NCBI GenBank assembly: GCA_001464375.1 | Contig: LNEW01000078.1 | Location: 1-64,000, forward strand | DNA from: Rhodospirillales bacterium Ga0074136 | GTDB lineage: Bacteria; Pseudomonadota; Alphaproteobacteria; Acetobacterales; Acetobacteraceae | Direction of reading: 5' to 3' | DNA length: 64,000 nt | Part shown: positions 29,019 through 40,874 of the stretch, one piece after another | How positions within the stretch are numbered: position 1 is the stretch's first letter | How the letters are laid out: each line of letters begins with the position of its first letter | The notes under the pieces: model-generated | Database searches by the model: none | What the model was told of the DNA's origin: nothing | Seen by the model: only the letters and a program-made list of their open reading frames with translations | Made by a program: the position numbers and the translations under genes

Positions 29019-30032
29019 ATGCGCTCCTCGTTCCGTCGTTCCGTGGCCAGCATCACCGCCGCGGCCATGCTTGCCGGCTGCACGACCCAGATGGGCCGGA
29101 TCGGCGCGGATGACGGGCGCGACGCCTGCCGGGCCTATGTGGTCCAGCTGGACTCCACCGGCGATTTCTACGGCGAGGACATCCTGCGCGGCGCCGCCAT
29201 CGGCGCCGGCACGGGCGCCATCGCGGGCGGCCTCCTGGCGGCCGCCACCGGGCGGCGCGGCAGCGACATCCTGGCCGGTGCGGCAATCGGCGCCGTGGCC
29301 GGCGGCGTGATCGGCGGCACCGCCGGCTACATCACCGCACGCCAGCGCCAGGCGCAGAACCAGGGCGCGCTGGTGCAGGCGGTGGGCGGCGACCTCGCGA
29401 ACGAGAACCGGCAGCTCGCCGCCACGCAGCTCGCGTTCAACCAGCTGGTCGATTGCCGCGTGAACACCGCCAGCCGCATCCGAGCCGACGTGCGCGGCGG
29501 GCGCATGGCGCGCGACCAGGGCATGGCGCTGATGGCCTACCAGCGCGACCTGATGCGCCGCGACGTCGCATTGGCGCGCAGCATCAACGAAAAGATCGGC
29601 ACCCGCGGCGGCGAGTTCGACACCGCGATCGAGACCCTCGCGCCAGGCACCAAGGGCCAGGTGCAGGCACGCCGCGCCGCCGCGCCGCAGCCCACCTCGG
29701 CCCGTGTCTCCGCCCCCATCCGCATCCGCCCGGATGGCGGCTCCGCGCAGGTCGGCCAGCTGGCGCCGAACGAGCGCGTGACGGTGCGCCCGGCGGAGGG
29801 CAATTTCGCGCAGGTCGAGACGTCCTCCGGCGTGGTCGGCTACGTGCCCGCCAGTTCGGTCGGCGTGCGTGGCCTGGGCAGCCCGACCGCGGGCGTCGGC
29901 GGCCGCGGGCAGGATGGCGAGTTCCGCCAATTGGCCGCGACCAACATCGCCCGGCGCGACAACTTCTCCGAGAGCGTGCAGAACGCCGACCGCCTGGCCC
30001 AGGGGCAGGGCTTCGAGCTGGCCGGGGCCTGA
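29019..30032 (+). CDS. Lipoprotein with glycine-zipper-like segment and SH3-like domain
   Basis: MRSSFRRSVASITAAAMLAGCTTQ (lipobox), AAIGAGTGAIAGGLLAAATG, and PIRIRPDGGSAQVGQLAPNERVTVRPAEGNFAQVETSSGVVGYVPAS. Confidence 0.7.
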   Translation: MRSSFRRSVASITAAAMLAGCTTQMGRIGADDGRDACRAYVVQLDSTGDFYGEDILRGAAIGAGTGAIAGGLLAAATGRRGSDILAGAAIGAVAGGVIGGTAGYITARQRQAQNQGALVQAVGGDLANENRQLAATQLAFNQLVDCRVNTASRIRADVRGGRMARDQGMALMAYQRDLMRRDVALARSINEKIGTRGGEFDTAIETLAPGTKGQVQARRAAAPQPTSARVSAPIRIRPDGGSAQVGQLAPNERVTVRPAEGNFAQVETSSGVVGYVPASSVGVRGLGSPTAGVGGRGQDGEFRQLAATNIARRDNFSESVQNADRLAQGQGFELAGA

Positions 30033-30064
30033 GGCGGCCCCTGCGATTGAACGCCTCGTGTGAG

Positions 30065-33000
30065 GTGCGGGCGATCGGGCGCCGGCCAGGATCCTGGCTC
30101 GGCGCCCTTTGCCTTGCGGTGGCTCTGGCGGTGCTGCCGGCCACGCCAGCGCAGGTCCAGGCGGTGGCCGAACCGCCGCAGCAGCCCTTCCTGCTGATCG
30201 AGGCCGAGGGGCATATCGCCTCGGTCGGGCGCCTGGCGATCGATGCGGCGGGCGCGGTGCTGGCCTCGGTCTCGGACGACAAGACGCTGCGGCTGTGGAA
30301 CCTGCCGGAAGGTACGCCGCGGCTGGTGATCCGCCCGCCGATGGGGCCGGGGCCGGAGGGTGAGCTCTATGCCGTGGCCATGGCGCCCGATGGCGGGCGC
30401 GTGGCCGCCGGCGGCTGGGCGCTTCGCGGTCTATATCTTCGACGCGCGCACCGGGCGGTTGTTCGCGCGGCTGCCGGGGCTGCAGGCGCCGGTGCAGCAT
30501 CTGGCCTATTCGCAGGACGGCACGCGGCTGGCCGCCGCGCTCGGCGGGCGCGCGGGCATCAAGGTGTGGGACGCGCGCAACGGTCGCCTGCTGTTCGAGG
30601 ACACGTCGTATACCGCGCCGGCGCGCATGGTCGCCTTCGACGGGCAGGGGCGCCTCGCCTCCAGCTCAGCCGATGGCGCGGTGCGCATATACAACGTCGA
30701 GGGGCGGCGCGTTGCGCAGCGCACGCCGGTGCAGGGCGCGCGTGCCTTCGGCATCGCCTTCTCGCCGGACGGCGCCCTGGTCGCGGTGGGCTACGAGGAC
30801 CGGCTGCGGATCGAGGTCCTGGCCACCGCCGACCTGCGCACCGTGTTCGTTCCGGATGTCTCGGGCCTGGGTGGCGAGGGCCTGCCGGCGGTGACCTGGG
30901 CGCATGACGGGCGCGGCGGCGTGCAGCTGCATGCCGCGGGCTATGCGCGCCACGCGCGCGCGCCGGGGCCAGCTGCGCCGGCGGCAGGGACGCCGATGCG
31001 CAGCGCGCCACCGGCCAGCGGTTCATCCTCGTCGAGCCAGGGGGCGCGCGGGCTGACGGTGCGCGAACAGCAGCCCGCACCTGCCCCAGCGCCGGCGCCA
31101 GCCGCCGTCGCACCGCCCGAGACGCGCCGTGAATTCGTGATCCGCCGCTGGGCCGATTTCGGCCATGGTCCCTTCACCGACATCCCGGCGTCGCGCGATG
31201 CGATCTCGCATCTGTTGGCGCTGCCGCAGGGCGGGCTGGCCTTCGCGGCGGCCGATCCGGGTTGGGGGCGCCTCGCACCCGATGGCGCGGTGGCGATCGC
31301 GCCGCGGCCACCGGGCGGGGATTTCCGCAATACCGGCGTCACGCTGGCGCTGTCGGCGGATGGCACGCAGGTTCGCTTCACGCTGCGCGCCGGCGGCGCG
31401 CCGCTGGTCTTCGACCCGTTGACGGGCAACCTGTCGGCCTGGACCGGCGAAGCCGGGTTCAACGCCGCGCGCACGGAAAGCCCGCGCATCCGCGTGCTGG
31501 ACTGGCAGAATTCCAACCGCCCGCGCCTGGGCAATGTGCCGCTGCGCCTGGGCGAGGGCGAATTCGCCCGCAGCCTGGCCCTGCTGGTGCGCGATGACGG
31601 GTTCCTGCTGGGCACCGACAACCACCTGCGACTGTTCGACGCGCAAGGCAGGCTGGTCGATTCCGTGCCGACGCCCGGTGCGGTCTGGGGTGTGACGGTC
31701 GCGGGCGATATGGGCGTCGCGGCGCTGGGTGATGGCACCATCCGCTGGTACCGCTTCGAAGCCGGTGCGCTGCGCGAGCAGGCGGCGTTGTTCGTTCATG
31801 CCGAGACGCTGCGCTGGGTGCTCTGGACGCCCGAGGGGCTGTTCGATCACGCGCCCAATGGCGGGCAGGAGCTGGTCGGCGTCCACCTGAACGGCAAGCG
31901 CAACGAGACGCCGGAATGGGCATCCTTCCAGCAGGCCTATCGCGCGCTGTATGCGCCGCGCGCGGTGCGCGGGAAGATCGCTGGCGACTACGCGCCGGCG
32001 GCCGAGCGCCTGGTGCAACTGGGCGAGGTGCGGCAGCGGATCGGGCGGCTGCCTTCGCTGGCGCCGGGCACGCTGTGCGCCATGGTGGGAACCGAGTGCC
32101 GCAGCCTTGCCTGGGATGCGCGCGCCCTGCCGGAAGGGGCGAGCGCGCTGCGCATGACCTTCGCGGCGACCGATCGCGGGCTCGGCTTCGGGCCGCTCGA
32201 TGTGCTGGTGAACGACCGCATCGCCGCGCGCGCCGAACCCTCGGTGGGGGAGGCGAGCGTCGAGGTGCCGCTCGATCCCGGCACCAACCGGCTGGCGACG
32301 CGGCTGTATGCCGGCGACGGGACGCTGTTCGCGGAAGGCCCGTCGATGGTGCTGCGCCGGCCCGGCGAGCCCGAGGCGCCACCCGGGGCCGGGCGCCTGG
32401 TGGTGCTGGCGATCGGCGTGAACGAATATGCGCTGGCGGACCTGAACCTGCGCTTCGCGGCGCCGGATGCGCGCGCGGTGGGCGATGCGATGCGGGCAGG
32501 GGGTGTCGGGCTGTTCCGCGACGTGGATGTGCGCGTGGTGCCGAATGACCGCGCGACACGCCGCGGCGTGCTGGACGCGCTGGCGGCCGCCGCACGCGAC
32601 ACCGCGCCGGCGGATACCTTCATCCTTTACATCGCGGGGCACGGCATCGTGGCGCAGCCGGGCAACCGCTTCCTGTTCCTGCCGGCGGATGTGCGCGACA
32701 CGTCGTCCATGACGGTGCTGCGCCAGCAGGGGCTGGATGACGCAACGCTGGTGGCGTCGCTGGCGCGCATTCGCGCGCGCGACGCCTTCATCATGATCGA
32801 CACCTGCTACGCCGGGCAGATCGACATCGACCAGCTGGCGGCGATCGGCAACGACACCGGGCGGTTCCTGCTGGCGGCATCGTCCTCGGTGCAGGAAGCG
32901 CTGGATTCCTACGACGACCGCAATGGCGTGTTTGCCTATGCCCTGATGGAGGGGCTGCGCGGGCGCGCGGCGGTGGATGCCGAGGGGCGGGTGACGGCCC

Positions 33001-33131
33001 TGGCGTTGGGCGAATGGGTCATGCGCCGCGTGCCGCAGCTGGCGCGCGAGAAGGGGCATCAGCAGAACGCGGTGTTCCGGGCGGCGCAGCGGGATTTGCG
33101 GTCCTTCCCGCTGGCGGTGGTGCAGCGGTAG
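30065..33131 (+). CDS. WD40-repeat / caspase-like (peptidase C14) protein; apparent frameshift near 30415 (main ORF 30360..33131)
   Basis: N-term LGALCLAVALAVLPATPAQVQA...DDKTLRLWNLPEGTPRLVI...AVAMAPDGGRVAAGGWA in frame 2, then FAVYIFDARTGRLFARLPGL... in frame 3; caspase dyad YIAGHG and IDTCYAG; ASSSVQEALDSYDDRNGVFAYALMEGL. Confidence 0.85.
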
Positions 33132-33326
33132 GCCCGATCCCGACCGGAGGCCGAAGCGCGCAACGGCGTCGGGTGCCTCCTACGGAGGGCATGAAGATCC
33201 GACCTGCGGCCCGCGGGGCCGAGCGCCCGAATGAGCGCCGCGGCCTGTGTCGCGTCGCCAGGGGCCGCGGTTGCGGCCCGCCCGGCGTCTGAGGGGCGCG
33301 AAGGTGAAACCTTCGTGCCGGTGGCA

Positions 33327-33722
33327 TCAGTCCGGCGGCGTCGCCACGCAGCCGGTGCCGCGCCGCGAGAAGGACGCCACGCGCGCCGCGCGGATCTCGA
33401 AGGTGACGGAACAGGGCGGCGGCAGCGTGACGACCGGATAGGTGGCGCCGATCCCAACCCCGGACCCGAACCCGCCGCGCCAGCCGAAGCCGCCGACCCC
33501 CACGCCCAGCACCGGCGCTGGCGTGGGTGCGGCGGTGCCGAGCCGTTCGTATTGCAGGAAGCGCCGGCCTTCCGGCGTGGTGAAATCGCCATCCGGCACG
33601 CCGATGGCCTGCACCAGGTCGCCCTCGGGCATGCCGACGAAGCCTTGCATGCGGGCGTCGAAGCCGGCCTGGGTGGCGCAGGCGGACAGGACCAGGGCGG
33701 CCGAGAGCAGGATTGCGCGCAT
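33327..33722 (-). CDS. Putative lipoprotein
   Basis: MRAILLSAALVLSACATQ lipobox; VGMPEGDLVQAIGVPDGDFTTPEGRRFLQYER. Confidence 0.65.
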   Translation of the reverse strand: MRAILLSAALVLSACATQAGFDARMQGFVGMPEGDLVQAIGVPDGDFTTPEGRRFLQYERLGTAAPTPAPVLGVGVGGFGWRGGFGSGVGIGATYPVVTLPPPCSVTFEIRAARVASFSRRGTGCVATPPD

Positions 33723-33755
33723 GGACCACAGCATGGGGTGCGCGCGCGGCGGAAT

Positions 33756-34931
33756 CTAGGCGGCCTCGCCGGCGACCCAGCCGCTCGACCAGGCCCACTG
33801 GAAGTTGTAGCCGCCGAGCCAGCCGGTGACGTCCACCGCCTCGCCCACCACGAACAGGCCGGGAACGGATTTCGCCGCCATGGTCTGCTGCGACAGCGCG
33901 GCGGTGTCGATGCCGCCCAGCGTGACCTCGGCCTTGGCGTAGCCCTCGGTGCCGGCGGGCGTGAGGGTCCAGCGGTTGAGCAGCGCGCCGAGGGATTTCA
34001 GCGGCGCGTCGGCGGTCTCTCCGATGATTCGCGGCGGCAGGTGCAGCGCGGCCAGCGCCTGCGCCAGGCGCTGCGGCAGCAGGCCAGCCAGGATGGTGCG
34101 GGCTTCCGCCTTCGGCCGCGCGCGCTTGGCGGCCAGCAGTTCGGTCGTGGCATCTCGGCCGGGCGCAAGGTCGAAGGTCACCATGTCGCCAGGCATCCAG
34201 TAGGACGAGGCCTGCAGCACGGCCGGCCCCGACAGGCCGCGATGGGTGAACAGCATCGCTTCGGGAAAGGCAGCGCGCCCGGCCCGCGCGACCACCGGCA
34301 GCGCCACGCCGGCGAGCGGACGCATCAGGTCGAGCAGCGCGCCATCGAAGGTGAAGGGCACCAGGCCCGGGCGTGGTTCGATGATCGGCAGGCCGAAGCG
34401 CCGCGCCACATCATGCGCGAATCCCGTCGCGCCCATCTTCGGGATGGACAAGCCGCCGGTCGCGAGCACCAGGCTCTCGGCGCCGAATTCGCCATGGTCG
34501 GTGGTGATGGTGAAGCCGTCGGCCCGGGTGATGTCGGTGACGCGGTGGCGCAGGCGCAGGTCCACGCCGGCCGCCGTGCATTCCGCCACCAGCATCGCCA
34601 CCACCTGCCGCGCCGATCCGTCGCAGAACAACTGGCCGAGCGTCTTTTCGTGAAACGCGATGCCGTGGCGGCGCACCAGCGCGATGAAGTCATGCTGCGT
34701 GTAGCGCGCCAGCGCCGAGCGCGCGAAGTGCGGATTGGCCGAGAGGAAGCGCTCCGGCACGCAGCCCGCGTTCGTGAAGTTGCAGCGTCCGCCGCCGCTG
34801 ATGAGAATTTTCTTGCCGGGTTCGTCGGCGTGATCGAGCAGCAGGACGCGACGCCCGCGCTGGCCCGCGCGCATGGCGGCGAACAGGCCCGCCGCGCCGG
34901 CACCGATGACGACGACATCGAAGCGGGTCAC
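33756..34931 (-). CDS. HI0933-family NAD(P)/FAD-dependent oxidoreductase
   Basis: TRFDVVVIGAGAAGLFAAMRAGQRGRRVLLLDHADEPGKKILISGGGRCNFTNAG; C-term GWLGGYNFQWAWSSGWVAGEAA. GTG start overlapping the upstream stop. Confidence 0.9.
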   Translation of the reverse strand: MTRFDVVVIGAGAAGLFAAMRAGQRGRRVLLLDHADEPGKKILISGGGRCNFTNAGCVPERFLSANPHFARSALARYTQHDFIALVRRHGIAFHEKTLGQLFCDGSARQVVAMLVAECTAAGVDLRLRHRVTDITRADGFTITTDHGEFGAESLVLATGGLSIPKMGATGFAHDVARRFGLPIIEPRPGLVPFTFDGALLDLMRPLAGVALPVVARAGRAAFPEAMLFTHRGLSGPAVLQASSYWMPGDMVTFDLAPGRDATTELLAAKRARPKAEARTILAGLLPQRLAQALAALHLPPRIIGETADAPLKSLGALLNRWTLTPAGTEGYAKAEVTLGGIDTAALSQQTMAAKSVPGLFVVGEAVDVTGWLGGYNFQWAWSSGWVAGEAA

Positions 34932-36574
34932 GCGGCGGCCGCGTCCGCGCCCGCCATGTCGCGCCCGACGGCTTCCGCCACGCGGATGCCATCGACGCCG
35001 GCCGAGTAGATGCCGCCCGCATAGCCGGCTCCCTCGCCGGCGGGATAAAGCCCGAGCGTGTTGACGCTGCGGCAGGACGCGTCGCGCCGGATGCGGATGG
35101 GCGAGGAGGTCCGCGTCTCCACCCCCGTCATCACCGCATCGGCCATGTCGAAGCCGCGGATCTGCTTGCCGAAGGCGGGCAGGGCCTCGCGGATCGCGGC
35201 CACCGCGAAATCCGGCAGGCAGAGTGCCAGGTCCGTCGGCGTGACCCCTGGCTTGTAGGATGGCGTCACGGCGCCGAGCGACGTCGATGCGCGCCCCGCC
35301 AGGAAATCCCCCACCAGCTGCGCCGGCGCGCTGTAGTCGCCCCCGCCGGCCGCGAAGGCGCGTTCCTCCCAATGCCGCTGGAAGGCGATGCCGGCGAGCG
35401 GATGGCCGGGATAGTCCCGTTCGGGTGTGACGCCGACGACGATGCCGGCATTGGCATTCCGTTCGGCGCGCGAATACTGGCTCATGCCGTTGGTCACGAC
35501 GCGGCCGGGTTCGGACGCGGCCGCGACCACGGTGCCACCCGGGCACATGCAGAAGGAATAGACAGACCGCCCGTCGCCGCCGTGATGCACCAGCTTGTAG
35601 TCGGCCGCGCCCAGGATCGGGTGCTTCGCGAAATCCCCGAAGCGCGCGCGGTCGATGATGGATTGCGGGTGTTCGATGCGCACGCCGATGGAGAAGGGCT
35701 TGGCCTCGATGAACACGCCGCGGTCGTGCAGCACCTGGAATGTATCACGCGCCGAATGACCAATGGCGAGCACGACGTGGTCGGTGTCGATCGTCTCGCC
35801 GTTTTGCGTCACCACGCCGCGCATGCGGCGGGTGCCGTCGCGGCCGGTCTCGATGACGAAGTCGTCGGCGCGCGTGCCGAACCGATATTCGCCGCCAAGC
35901 GCGATGATCTTGGCGCGCAGGGATTCCACCATCGTCACCAGGCGGAAGGTGCCGATATGCGGCTTGGCGACGAACAGGATTTCCTCCGGCGCGCCGGCCT
36001 GCACGAATTCCGTCAGAACCTTTCGCGAGACGGATTCCGGCGCCCTGATGCCGGAATAGAGCTTGCCGTCGGAGAAGGTGCCCGCGCCGCCCTCGCCGAA
36101 CTGCACGTTGGATTCCGGCGTGAGCACATGGCGGCGCCACAGCGCCCAGGTGTCCTTGGTGCGTTCGCGCACCACCTTGCCGCGGTCGAGGATGATGGGG
36201 CGGAAGCCCATCTCGGCCAGGATCAGGGCTGCGAAAATCCCGCAGGGGCCGGTGCCGATCACCACCGGGCGCCGCCAGCCCGACGCCGGCGCGCGCGCAA
36301 CCTGGCGGTAGCGCGTATCCGGCGTCGGGCCGAGGGTGCGCGCCAGCGCCGCGTCGCGCGCGGTGCGCAGCAGCACGGCGGCTTCGTCCGCGACCTCGAT
36401 GTCCAGCGAATAGACCAGGTGAATGTCGGTGCGCCGGCGGGCATCCCAGGCGCGCCGCGCGACGTGGACGGCGCGCAGTTCGTCGGCGCGCAGGCCAAGG
36501 CGCAAGCACACCGCCTGGGCCAATGCCTCGGGCGCGTGGTCCAGCGGGAGTTTCAGGTCCGTCAGCCGCAACAT
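34928..36574 (-). CDS. FAD-dependent dehydrogenase (COG2509-like)
   Basis: RRPVVIGTGPCGIFAALILAEMGFRPIILDRGKVVRERTKDTWALWRR...NVQFGEGGAGTFSDGKLYS. Confidence 0.9.
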   Translation of the reverse strand: MLRLTDLKLPLDHAPEALAQAVCLRLGLRADELRAVHVARRAWDARRRTDIHLVYSLDIEVADEAAVLLRTARDAALARTLGPTPDTRYRQVARAPASGWRRPVVIGTGPCGIFAALILAEMGFRPIILDRGKVVRERTKDTWALWRRHVLTPESNVQFGEGGAGTFSDGKLYSGIRAPESVSRKVLTEFVQAGAPEEILFVAKPHIGTFRLVTMVESLRAKIIALGGEYRFGTRADDFVIETGRDGTRRMRGVVTQNGETIDTDHVVLAIGHSARDTFQVLHDRGVFIEAKPFSIGVRIEHPQSIIDRARFGDFAKHPILGAADYKLVHHGGDGRSVYSFCMCPGGTVVAAASEPGRVVTNGMSQYSRAERNANAGIVVGVTPERDYPGHPLAGIAFQRHWEERAFAAGGGDYSAPAQLVGDFLAGRASTSLGAVTPSYKPGVTPTDLALCLPDFAVAAIREALPAFGKQIRGFDMADAVMTGVETRTSSPIRIRRDASCRSVNTLGLYPAGEGAGYAGGIYSAGVDGIRVAEAVGRDMAGADAAAA

Positions 36575-36599
36575 GGGCGCCCTATAGCATGGCGGCGCG

Positions 36600-37319
36600 T
36601 CAGCGGCCGCCGCCCAGGTAGGCGTCGCGCACCTCGGGCATGGCCAGCAATTCGCGCCCGGTCCCGGCCAGGGTGATCCGCCCGTTCACCAGCACGTAGC
36701 CGCGATGCGCGAGGCGCAGCGCCTGGTTGGCGTTCTGCTCCACCAGCAGCACCGTCAGGCCCTCGCGTTCGTTCAGGTCACGGATGGCGGAGAAGATCTG
36801 CCGCACGATCAGCGGTGCGAGACCGAGCGAGGGTTCGTCCAGCAGCAGCAGCCGCGGCTTGCTCATCAACGCGCGGGCGATGGCCAACATCTGCTGCTCC
36901 CCGCCCGAGAGCGTGCCGCCGCGCTGCGCCTGGCGTTCCTGCAGGCGCGGGAACAGCGCGAAGACCTGCGCCAGAAGTGGCGCGGGGTCATGGCCGGCGA
37001 CTTGCGCGCCCATCAGCAGGTTCTCCAGCACCGACATGCGCGGGAAGACGCGCCGGCCTTCCGGCACCTGCGCGAGACCCAGGCGCATGATCTCGTGCGT
37101 CGGCAGGGTGGTGATGTCGCGGCCTTCGAAGGTGATGCGCCCGGCGCGCGCACGGGGATCCCCGCAGATGGTCATCAGCAGCGTGGACTTGCCGGCGCCA
37201 TTGGCGCCGACCAGCGTGACGATCTCGCGCGGTGCGACGGTGATGGACACGTCGCGCAAAGCCTGGACGGCGCCATAGGCGGCCGACACGCCCTCGATGG
37301 ACAGCATGGGGGCGGTCAT
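36600..37319 (-). CDS. livF: Branched-chain amino acid ABC transporter ATP-binding protein
   Basis: Walker A GANGAGKST, signature LSGGEQQMLAIARALM, Walker B LLLLDEPSLGLAP. Confidence 0.93.
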   Translation of the reverse strand: MTAPMLSIEGVSAAYGAVQALRDVSITVAPREIVTLVGANGAGKSTLLMTICGDPRARAGRITFEGRDITTLPTHEIMRLGLAQVPEGRRVFPRMSVLENLLMGAQVAGHDPAPLLAQVFALFPRLQERQAQRGGTLSGGEQQMLAIARALMSKPRLLLLDEPSLGLAPLIVRQIFSAIRDLNEREGLTVLLVEQNANQALRLAHRGYVLVNGRITLAGTGRELLAMPEVRDAYLGGGR

Positions 37320-38110
37320 TCCTCGTCGCCCTCGCCCAGGTAGGCGGCGATGACGCGCAGGTCGGCCCGCACCGCCGCCGGCGTGCCGTCGGCGATCTTC
37401 TTGCCGTGGTCGAGCACCACCACGCGGTCCGAGATGCCCATCACCACGCCCATGTCGTGTTCGATCAGCAGCAGCGAACAGCCGCCATCGCGGATGCGGC
37501 GCAGCAGGGCGGACAGTTCGTCGGACTCGCGCGGGTTCAGGCCGGCGGCGGGCTCATCCAGGCACAGCAGCAGAGGGTCCGTGCACATGGCGCGCGCGAT
37601 CTCGAGCCGCCGCTGCTGGCCATAGGGCAGGGCGCCGGCAGGGTCGTCCGCCCGTTCGACCAGGGCGGTGGCGTCGAGCCAGTGGCGCGCCTTCTCGATC
37701 GCCAGTGTCTCGGCCCGCCGATAGCCCGGAGCGCCGAACAATGCCCCGAAGCCGAAGCCGGTCGAGGCCATCAGCGTGTTGTGCTGCGCGACCAGCAGGT
37801 TCTCGAGCGCCGTCATGCCGGGGAACAGCCGGATGTTCTGGAAGGTGCGCGCCACGCCGGCCTGCGCGATGCGGTGGCCGGGCAGGGATTGCAGTTCGAC
37901 CGGCATGCCGTCGCGGAACAGCCGCAGCGTGCCGCCGGTCGGCCGATAGAAGCCGGTGATGCAGTTGAACATCGTGGTCTTGCCCGCGCCGTTCGGGCCG
38001 ATGATGGCGGTGATGTCGCCGCGCATGGCGGTGAAGGTCACGGCATCGACGGCGGTGAGGCCGCCGAAGCGCATGGTCAAAGCGCTGGCTTCCAGGATCG
38101 GCTGCGCCAC
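37316..38110 (-). CDS. livG: Branched-chain amino acid ABC transporter ATP-binding protein
   Basis: GPNGAGKTTMFNCITGFYRPTGG...LPYGQQRRLEIARAMCTDPLLLCLDEPAAGLNPRES. Confidence 0.93.
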   Translation of the reverse strand: MAQPILEASALTMRFGGLTAVDAVTFTAMRGDITAIIGPNGAGKTTMFNCITGFYRPTGGTLRLFRDGMPVELQSLPGHRIAQAGVARTFQNIRLFPGMTALENLLVAQHNTLMASTGFGFGALFGAPGYRRAETLAIEKARHWLDATALVERADDPAGALPYGQQRRLEIARAMCTDPLLLCLDEPAAGLNPRESDELSALLRRIRDGGCSLLLIEHDMGVVMGISDRVVVLDHGKKIADGTPAAVRADLRVIAAYLGEGDEE

Positions 38111-38113
38111 CGT

Positions 38114-40347
<2,234 letters not shown>

Positions 40348-40582
40348 GAAAACCCCCTGTCGGCGGCCTTGGATGGCCCCCTGCTTGAGTGGACGCTACG
40401 GCAGGCGGTGCAGGGTCGAAAGCGGATTCGCCACGGTGCGGGGCGCGCTGCGCCAATCGCAGCGGGCGCGCGGCGCCAGATGGGTTGGTAGGCGGGTTCG
40501 CGTGGGAAAGTTACGGTGCGGTTGAGCGGAGCGAAATCGCACCGGCGCGATGGGTTGGTGGGCGGCATCGCGCAGGAAGAAG

Positions 40583-40598
40583 TGGTGCCCAGGGCCGG
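40583..40598 (+). other. attL core
   Basis: 16-bp match to the tRNA-Phe 3' end. Confidence 0.8.
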
Positions 40599-40694
40599 CA
40601 TGAAGAACGGCCGCTGAATCCAATACATAGCGGGCAGCGGGACAATCGGGAAGGCCAAGGATTCCGCGGCCTTCAGAATGCGTTTGTCCCATCA

Positions 40695-40874
40695 ATGGCC
40701 GAGGGGCAGCGTTTCAATCCGCGCCACGCCGCCCGCTGGCTGCTGTTGTGGGTGGCCGAGCGACTGACGCCGAACGAGCGGCGCTTCCTGCTGGAGGTGC
40801 TGCTGACACCCGGCGAGACGCCTTGCGTCGCTGCTTCCCGCGTGCGCGCGACCTGGCAGCGGGAGGGCATGTGA
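40695..40874 (+). CDS. Small hypothetical protein, 59 aa
   Basis: MAEGQRFNPRHAARWLLLWVAERLTPNERRFLLEVLLTPGETPCVAASRVRATWQREGM; stop overlaps the next start (TGATG). Confidence 0.5.
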   Translation: MAEGQRFNPRHAARWLLLWVAERLTPNERRFLLEVLLTPGETPCVAASRVRATWQREGM

